From: Actinomycetales bacterium
GTDB taxonomy: Bacteria > Actinomycetota > Actinomycetes > Mycobacteriales > Mycobacteriaceae
DNA: 5,115 bases
Assembly: GCA_012841845.1 (NCBI GenBank)
Contig: DUTZ01000201.1
Coordinates: 1-5,115, forward strand
Direction: 5' to 3'
The notes under the pieces were generated by a model. The model saw nothing but the letters and a program-made list of their open reading frames with translations, made no database searches and had not been told where the DNA came from. Below are positions 1-3,705 of this stretch, piece by piece. Positions within the stretch are counted from its first letter, which is position 1; each line of letters starts with the position of its first letter. Both the position numbers and the translations under genes were made by a program.

Positions 1-372
1 GAGACGGAGGGCGGCACCGCGGCGGGCGGCGAGCTCGCGGACCTGGCCGGGGCGCTCCGGGCGCGGGTCGATCGGTTGGTCGAGGTCACCGGGCTCCTCG
101 TGGGCCTCGGGGCCTCGGATCCGGTGGCGATGCTCGCCAACGCGACCGCCTACCTCGAGGCCACCGGGCACGTGGTGATCGCGTGGATGTGGCTCGAGCA
201 GCTGCTCGCCCTGGGCGGGCGCACCGCGGACCCGTCCGACACCTTCGCCGCCGGCAAGCTCCAGGCCGCGCGCTACTTCCTGCGGTGGGAGCTGCCCTCC
301 GTGGACGCCCAACTGGACCTGCTCGCCTCCGGCGACCGCACGACGCTGGACATGGACCCCGACTGGTTCTGA
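1..372 (+). CDS. Acyl-CoA dehydrogenase, C-terminal fragment (start outside window)
   Basis: Frame 1 is open from the first base to a TGA at 370-372, giving 123 visible codons. The true start lies left of the window. The visible part is a helical, Ala/Leu-rich segment containing LANATAYLEATGHVVIAWMW and, near the end, GKLQAARYFLRWELP, closing with DMDPDWF. These resemble the C-terminal helical extension found in long FadE-type acyl-CoA dehydrogenases (the 'acetyl-CoA dehydrogenase C-terminal-like' domain), which pack at the end of roughly 600-residue enzymes. Such enzymes are cytoplasmic FAD proteins that introduce the alpha-beta double bond in beta-oxidation. The FAD and substrate sites are not in this fragment, so the chain-length preference cannot be judged. 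No gene follows closely: the next plus-strand start is 259 bases away, so this is probably the end of its transcription unit. Family assignment is fairly secure; the specific fadE number is not assignable. Confidence 0.8.
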   Translation, partial: ETEGGTAAGGELADLAGALRARVDRLVEVTGLLVGLGASDPVAMLANATAYLEATGHVVIAWMWLEQLLALGGRTADPSDTFAAGKLQAARYFLRWELPSVDAQLDLLASGDRTTLDMDPDWF

Positions 373-409
373 GGTCCCCGGCGCGACCGCCCGGCCCCCG
401 TCCCCGCCT

Positions 410-489
410 TCCGACATCGGCGACTCCACTGCTGGATCGGCGGCTCCCACATGCCTCGCCGATCGTGCAGCCGAGTCGCCGATTTCGGA
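410..489. repeat. Large imperfect palindrome with four ATCGGCG boxes
   Basis: Bases 410-442 are complementary to 457-489. By hand, 28 of 33 positions form Watson-Crick pairs, in blocks of 5, 11, 4 and 8, broken by a one-base mismatch and two two-base mismatches. A G-T pair (443/456) extends the stem towards a loop of about 12 bases. The palindrome is built from a repeated box: ATCGGCGACTC at 416-426 and ATCGGCGGCTC at 436-446 on plus, mirrored on minus at 483-473 (ATCGGCGACTC) and 463-453 (ATCGGCGAGGC). The boxes are 20 bases apart on each arm. It starts 38 bases after the acyl-CoA dehydrogenase stop, so it could act as a transcript-end hairpin. The internal box repetition is more like a REP/MITE-type element or a multi-site operator. 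Confidence 0.75.
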
Positions 490-495
490 CGGGGA

Positions 496-527
496 GGGGC
501 GCTGTCGCGGCGTGGGGCGCTGTCGCG
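496..527. repeat. 14-bp direct repeat GGGGCGCTGTCGCG, two copies
   Basis: GGGGCGCTGTCGCG occurs at 496-509 and again, identical, at 514-527, with an 18-bp period. The first copy is preceded by GGGGA, so 492-503 can pair with 568-579 (AGCGCCCC plus flanking bases, with one G-T pair), which is the loop of the downstream dyad. The end of the second copy (GTCGCGC, 522-528) can also pair with GCGCGAC at 539-545. No protein-binding family is recognised. Confidence 0.65.
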
Positions 528-550
528 CAGGTCCGAGAGCGCGACCGCTG

Positions 551-595
551 TGATCTGCGGTGCCCTGAGCGCCCCTTCCAGGGCACCGCAGGTCA
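551..595. repeat. Strong 17-bp inverted repeat upstream of the methyltransferase
   Basis: CTGCGGTGCCCTG (555-567) is perfectly complementary to CAGGGCACCGCAG (579-591). After one T/G position, the stem extends three more pairs (551-553 with 593-595), giving 16 Watson-Crick pairs plus one wobble around an 11-base loop (568-578). The dyad ends 24 bases before the candidate -10 box of the methyltransferase, so its right arm is near the -35 position. This suits an operator as well as an RNA hairpin. There is no T-run after it to support an intrinsic terminator. Confidence 0.7.
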
Positions 596-619
596 AGACC
601 CGTTTGCGCCCACGGCGGC

Positions 620-631
620 TAGGCTGCCTCC
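620..631 (+). promoter_or_regulatory. Candidate -10 box (TAGGCT) for a leaderless methyltransferase mRNA
   Basis: TAGGCT at 620-625 fits the actinobacterial TANNNT -10 pattern and ends 6 bases before the GTG at 632, so transcription would begin at or beside the start codon. No Shine-Dalgarno sequence precedes that GTG, which agrees with leaderless translation. I see no good -35 hexamer at the usual spacing, so this is a plausible but weak call. Confidence 0.45.
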
Positions 632-1237
632 GTGCCCGCTCTGTCGCTCGTCCGCCAGGCCTACTCGCGCCGCGCGCACGAGTACGCGGAGTTGTTCGGG
701 GACGCCGCCGACGCCGCCGCGGAGGATCGCGACCTCATCGCGGCATGGGCGGCGCGATGCCCCGGCCCGATCATCGACGTGGGCTGTGGTCCCGGCCAGT
801 GGACCGCGTACCTCGCGGACCTGGGCCACGACGGCGAGGGCATCGACCCCGTCCCCGAGTTCGTCGCCGGCGCACGCCGGAGGTACCCGGCCTGTTCGTT
901 CCGAACCGGAACGGTCGCCGACCTCGGTCGTTCGGGCGCGACCTACGGGGGCGCGCTCTGCTGGTATTCGCTGATCCACCTCGAGCCGGCCGCGATGCCC
1001 GGGGCGCTCGCCGCGATCCGGGCCTGCCTCGTGCCGGGCGGCCGGCTGCTGGTGGGCTTCTTCGACGGCGAGCGGGTCGAACGCTTCGACCACGCGGTGA
1101 CCCCCGCCTACTTCTGGCCGGTCGCCTGCCTTGCCGCGCTGGTAGAGGCCGCCGGGTTCCGGGTCGCGCAGACAGAACAGCGCCGCGACGCAGCGGCCTC
1201 GCGGCCGCACGCCGCGATCCACGCGCGGACCTTCTGA
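632..1237 (+). CDS. Class I SAM-dependent methyltransferase, substrate unknown
   Basis: A 201-residue cytoplasmic protein with the Rossmann methyltransferase fold. SAM-binding motif I is IIDVGCGPGQWT (residues 48-58 region, with the DVGCGPG glycine loop). An acidic ribose-contact position follows at IDPV (71-74), then WYSLIHL (111-117) after strand 4 and LVPGGRLLVGFF (133-144), the usual post-motif segment. The N-terminal VRQAYSRRAHEYAELFG helix is the common cap of small Methyltransf_11/25-type enzymes. The GTG at 632 is chosen because an in-frame TAG lies at 620-622 and any later start would cut the cap helix. No Shine-Dalgarno is seen; a TANNNT box sits just upstream. The substrate cannot be read from sequence, and the neighbours give no clear pathway. 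The fold is certain, the specific role unknown. Confidence 0.88.
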   Translation: MPALSLVRQAYSRRAHEYAELFGDAADAAAEDRDLIAAWAARCPGPIIDVGCGPGQWTAYLADLGHDGEGIDPVPEFVAGARRRYPACSFRTGTVADLGRSGATYGGALCWYSLIHLEPAAMPGALAAIRACLVPGGRLLVGFFDGERVERFDHAVTPAYFWPVACLAALVEAAGFRVAQTEQRRDAAASRPHAAIHARTF

Positions 1238-1253
1238 GCTGCCTGGATGCGCT

Positions 1254-1331
1254 CACTTTGCTCAGATCGATTAGCCAACGGTAGGCCTGAGCAAACCAAC
1301 TCCGCTCCCGTACACTTTGCTCAGATCAATT
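1254..1331. repeat. 19-bp direct repeat, two copies 59 bp apart, upstream of fic
   Basis: CACTTTGCTCAGATCGATT (1254-1272) recurs as CACTTTGCTCAGATCAATT (1313-1331), 18 of 19 bases identical. Each copy contains the half-site TTTGCTCA, followed about 31 bases later by its inverse TGAGCAAA. The non-coding gap before the fic gene is therefore made of two tandem units with the same plan. This part is visibly less GC-rich than the flanking genes. Confidence 0.8.
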
Positions 1332-1355
1332 GAGTTCTGCCAGGGGTGAGCAAAG
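1257..1355 (+). promoter_or_regulatory. Four-half-site operator-like array (TTTGCTCA / TGAGCAAA) before fic
   Basis: Half-sites: TTTGCTCA at 1257-1264 and 1316-1323, and TGAGCAAA at 1288-1295 and 1347-1354. Pair one extends to 9 bp (1257-1265 with 1287-1295), and so does pair two (1315-1323 with 1347-1355). Successive half-sites are 31, 28 and 31 bases apart, close to three helical turns, so they would lie on roughly one face of the DNA. The second half-site coincides with a possible -35 region, the third lies just at the expected transcript start, and the fourth runs into the Shine-Dalgarno sequence. This looks like a repressor site set for the fic gene. The binding protein is unknown; the C-terminal domain of Fic itself is a candidate (inference). 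Confidence 0.6.
1288..1316 (+). promoter_or_regulatory. Candidate fic promoter (-35 TGAGCA, -10 TACACT)
   Basis: TACACT at 1311-1316 matches the TANNNT -10 pattern. TGAGCA at 1288-1293, 17 bases upstream, is a partial match to TTGACA. The predicted transcript start is near 1323, giving a leader of about 41 bases before the ATG at 1364. The first repeat unit has CTCACT at the equivalent place and lacks the TA, so only the second unit looks like a promoter. Confidence 0.4.
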
Positions 1356-1360
1356 GAGGT
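1352..1360 (+). promoter_or_regulatory. Strong Shine-Dalgarno (AAAGGAGGT) fixing the fic start
   Basis: AAAGGAGGT is a near-complete anti-16S match. It is followed by CCC and the ATG at 1364, so it selects that ATG over an in-frame GTG at 1346, which has no good site. Its first three bases belong to the fourth TGAGCAAA half-site. A protein bound there, or an RNA hairpin with 1315-1323, would therefore interfere with translation initiation. Confidence 0.75.
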
Positions 1361-1363
1361 CCC

Positions 1364-2371
1364 ATGGCACGTGGACGCCCCTCCCGGGCCACGGTGTACA
1401 CCCGGCTCGACGCACAGATGGATGAGCTTCGGAGCCGGTTCGGCGGCCTGCCGACACCGGAGGAATCGGAGTACGTCTGGAAAGACATCTGGCACCTCGA
1501 AGCCCACCATTCCACCGCGTTGGAGGGGAACACGCTCGTACTCCGAGAGGTGGAAGCCCTCCTCGACACCGGCCGGGCCGTCGGGTCGAAACCACTCAAG
1601 GAGTACATGGAGGTCAAGGGCTACGGCGACGCGGCGAGCTGGGTCTATCGCGAAGCGCTGGGAGCAGGGGGCAGGACCGGCGCCGGCCTGATCTCTGTCA
1701 CCGATGTCCGCCATATCCACCATCTGGCGATGTCGCCCGTCTGGGGAGTCGCGCCGCACCCGGAAGCGACGGACGCCGAGTTACCCGGCAGTTTCCGGGA
1801 ACACGACATCCACCCGTTCGAAGGTGGGATGACCCCTCCGGCATGGCCTCTCGTGGGTTCGATGATGGAGAGTTGGGCCGACAAGGCTTCCGGCATCACG
1901 GCGCGCGTCTCTGCTGGCGAACCTCCCGCCGAGGTCGCGGCGGCACTGCACAACGAATTCGAACGCATTCATCCGTTCATCGACGGCAACGGTCGCACCG
2001 GCCGGCTGGCACTCAACATGATCCTCGTCCGTATCGGCTATCCACCGGTCGTGATTCTCAAGGCACAGCGTCCTGCCTATCTCCGGGCGATGCAGATCGC
2101 CGACCGTGGCGACATGGGCCCACTCGGCGAGATTCTCGCTCGCGGGATGATCGACAACCTCAATCGTTTCATCCTCCCGAACGTGGCCGGTCCGGCGAAG
2201 CTCGTTCCGATCGCTGCGCTCGTCGACTCCGACCTCAGCCTCGTTGCACTGCGGACCGCTGCTCGACGCGGTCGCCTCGATGCCCACCAGTCCTCGGACG
2301 GACAGTGGCTCAGTACGAGGAAGGCCGTGGAGGAGTACAAGAAATCTCGCCGACAGGGCCGCTCCGGCTGA
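1364..2371 (+). CDS. Fic-domain protein (probable AMP-transferase) with N-terminal inhibitory motif and C-terminal HTH-like domain
   Basis: A 335-residue cytoplasmic protein. The Fic signature HPFIDGNGRTGR is complete at residues 203-214, with catalytic His203, the DGN loop and the Arg needed for nucleotide phosphate binding. This predicts transfer of AMP (or another nucleotide moiety) to a target hydroxyl. The motif STALEGN at 50-56 matches the (S/T)xxxE(G/N) inhibitory helix. Lying before the Fic core, it makes this a class II, self-inhibited member with Glu54 blocking the site, so no separate antitoxin is needed and none is seen. The flap lies around PGSFREHDIHPF (141-152). Residues 280-335 form a tail with two helices, a turn and a basic end (LSLVALRTAARRGRLDA, then a DGQW turn and a VEEY helix) resembling MerR/excisionase-type DNA-binding domains. 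GC is lower than the flanks (60% in 1921-1980 by hand count against 75% in 2941-3000). A TTA codon occurs at residue 140, suggesting transfer. The target is unknown. Confidence 0.9.
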   Translation: MARGRPSRATVYTRLDAQMDELRSRFGGLPTPEESEYVWKDIWHLEAHHSTALEGNTLVLREVEALLDTGRAVGSKPLKEYMEVKGYGDAASWVYREALGAGGRTGAGLISVTDVRHIHHLAMSPVWGVAPHPEATDAELPGSFREHDIHPFEGGMTPPAWPLVGSMMESWADKASGITARVSAGEPPAEVAAALHNEFERIHPFIDGNGRTGRLALNMILVRIGYPPVVILKAQRPAYLRAMQIADRGDMGPLGEILARGMIDNLNRFILPNVAGPAKLVPIAALVDSDLSLVALRTAARRGRLDAHQSSDGQWLSTRKAVEEYKKSRRQGRSG

Positions 2372-2380
2372 ACGGCACCC

Positions 2381-3655
2381 TCAGGCCTGCCACCACTGCC
2401 GCAGCGGCACGTCCCAGGTCATGCGGTCGCCGAGCCTGACGGCGAGGATCTGGTGGAGCTGGATCTTGTTGTACTCGAAGCCGTACTGGCAGGCGCCCAT
2501 GTACAGGCCCCACAGCTTGGCCATGGGCTCGCCCACCTCCTCGACGGCCTCCTCCCAGTGCTCGACGAGGTTGGCGCACCAGTCGCGCAGCGTGAAGGCG
2601 TAGTGCTGGCGCAGGTTCTCCTCGTGGACCACCTCGAGGCCGGCGTTCTCGATCTCGGCGTGGACGGTGCCGGCGCCGGCGAGCTCGCCGTCGGGGAAGA
2701 TGTAGCGGTCGATGAACGAGCCCGCCTTGGTGACCCGCGAGTTGTCGGGCCGGGTGATGCAGTGGTTGAGGAACCGCCCGCCGGGCCGCAGGTAGGACTC
2801 GATGCGGGTGAAGTAGTCGAGGTAGTTCCGCCGCCCGATGTGCTCGGTCATGCCGATCGAGCTCACGGCGTCGAAGTCGCGCTCGGGGACGTCGCGGTAG
2901 TCCTGGAGGCGGACCTCGGCGAGGTCGCCGAGCCCGTCGGCGGCGATCGCCTCCCGCGCCCACTCGGCCTGCTCGCGGGAGAGGGTGACGCCGATGACGT
3001 GCACGCCCCGGGCGGCGGCGTAGCGGACCATGCCGCCCCAGCCGCAGCCCACGTCGAGCAGCCGGTCGCCGGGCTGCAGGCGCAGCTTGTCAAAGACGAG
3101 GCGGTACTTGTTCTCCTGCGCGGTCTCGAGCGAGGCCTCCGCGGTCGGGTAGCACGCGCAGGTGTAGGTCATGGACGGCCCGAGGATCCACGAGTAGAAG
3201 CGGTTGGAGACGTCGTAGTGGTAGCTCACCACCTGCGAGTCCCGCTCCTTGGAGTGCCGGCGCATGCCGTGCAACATGCGGCGCCACGGCGGCGGCACCT
3301 CCTGCTCGGGGATCGGCGGCACCTTGAGGTTCTCCAGCCCCACCGAGCGGGCGATCCGCACCATCGTCCGGGCGTCGGGGGTGCGGGTCATGTGCTTGCG
3401 GAACACCTCGAGGGCGCCGAACACGTCGTGCGGGGCGCCGGGGTGCACGCCCACGATCTCGAGCTCGCCCATGAGGTACGCGCGGGCCAGGCCCAGGTCA
3501 CCGGGGGCGGTGACGAAGTACTGCAGCGCCCGCTCGCTCTTCAGCCGTAGAGCGATGGGGCTGTCCGCCGGCCCGATCACCGAGCCGTCGTAGGCCTCGA
3601 TCCGCAGGGGCGGCTCGCCGGTGGCGAACGCCCCGATGATCTCGCCCAGCGTCAT
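2381..3655 (-). CDS. tmsB: TmsB-like fatty-acyl-phospholipid methyltransferase (10-methylene-stearate forming; cyclopropane synthase family)
   Basis: A 424-residue enzyme of the cyclopropane-fatty-acid synthase family. It should use SAM to add a one-carbon unit to the double bond of an oleoyl chain in membrane phospholipid, giving the 10-methylene intermediate of tuberculostearic acid. The SAM site is LLDVGCGWGG (199-208). Family active-site residues are in place: Cys166 in MTYTCACY, Glu271 in GMTEHIG, His298 in FLNHCI and Tyr352 in RQHYAF. These correspond to the bicarbonate-binding set of the E. coli enzyme. The N-terminal AYDGSVIGPADSPI and APGDLGLARAYLMGELEI are the usual CFA lead-in. The adjacent tmsA is what separates TmsB from an ordinary cyclopropane synthase. 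I chose the ATG at 3655: GGGGGAG lies 9 bases upstream and the conserved region starts at once. The alternative GTG at 3709 overlaps the tmsA stop (GTGA) but adds an 18-residue Gly/Arg-rich stretch. Confidence 0.88.
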   Translation of the reverse strand: MTLGEIIGAFATGEPPLRIEAYDGSVIGPADSPIALRLKSERALQYFVTAPGDLGLARAYLMGELEIVGVHPGAPHDVFGALEVFRKHMTRTPDARTMVRIARSVGLENLKVPPIPEQEVPPPWRRMLHGMRRHSKERDSQVVSYHYDVSNRFYSWILGPSMTYTCACYPTAEASLETAQENKYRLVFDKLRLQPGDRLLDVGCGWGGMVRYAAARGVHVIGVTLSREQAEWAREAIAADGLGDLAEVRLQDYRDVPERDFDAVSSIGMTEHIGRRNYLDYFTRIESYLRPGGRFLNHCITRPDNSRVTKAGSFIDRYIFPDGELAGAGTVHAEIENAGLEVVHEENLRQHYAFTLRDWCANLVEHWEEAVEEVGEPMAKLWGLYMGACQYGFEYNKIQLHQILAVRLGDRMTWDVPLRQWWQA

Positions 3656-3664
3656 GCGGGTGGA

Positions 3665-3671
3665 CTCCCCC
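3665..3671 (-). promoter_or_regulatory. Ribosome binding site (GGGGGAG) deciding the tmsB start
   Basis: On the minus strand GGGGGAG occupies 3671-3665, followed by a 9-base spacer to the ATG at 3655. The competing GTG at 3709 has only weak purine-rich sequence before it. This supports the shorter protein but does not rule out translational coupling through the GTGA overlap with the tmsA stop. Confidence 0.5.
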
Positions 3672-3705
3672 GACCCGCGGCCCCTGCCCGGACCCCTTCC
3701 CAGCT

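Larger units (their letters stand above)
373..631. other. Intergenic region without a gene, rich in inverted and direct repeats
   Basis: I see no convincing gene in these 259 bases. Open frames crossing them on both strands are GC-driven, and their predicted proteins are Arg/Pro/Ser-rich and change character where they enter flanking genes. Instead there are three nested repeat structures: an 80-base imperfect palindrome (410-489), a 14-bp direct repeat with 18-bp period (496-509 and 514-527), and a 45-base dyad (551-595). A candidate -10 element for the next gene lies at 620-625. The density of dyads exceeds what a simple terminator would need. No T-tract follows any of the hairpins. Confidence 0.7.

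Noticed and set aside
410..595. CRISPR array in the repeat-rich gap
   Set aside because: The repeats are short, mostly inverted and too few. There are no regular unique spacers and no cas genes.
273..596. Minus-strand open frame of 107 codons spanning the palindromic gap
   Set aside because: Its protein mirrors the DNA repeats (duplicated Asp-Ser-Ala-Pro runs) and runs into the antisense of the acyl-CoA dehydrogenase. No ribosome site stands out. It is better explained as a repeat element than a gene.
1235..1255. TGAGC/GCTCA stem after the methyltransferase as an intrinsic terminator
   Set aside because: It has only five pairs around an 11-base loop and no T-tract, which is too weak to call.
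1346..1363. GTG at 1346 as the fic start
   Set aside because: It lies inside the inverted repeat with no ribosome site, whereas the ATG at 1364 follows AAAGGAGGT directly. The six extra residues would be translated Shine-Dalgarno sequence.
2453..3550. Long plus-strand open frame (365 codons) opposite tmsB
   Set aside because: It is the antisense shadow of a GC-rich gene: Val/Leu/Asp/His/Gly-biased composition with no recognisable domain, while the minus strand has full CFA-family motifs.
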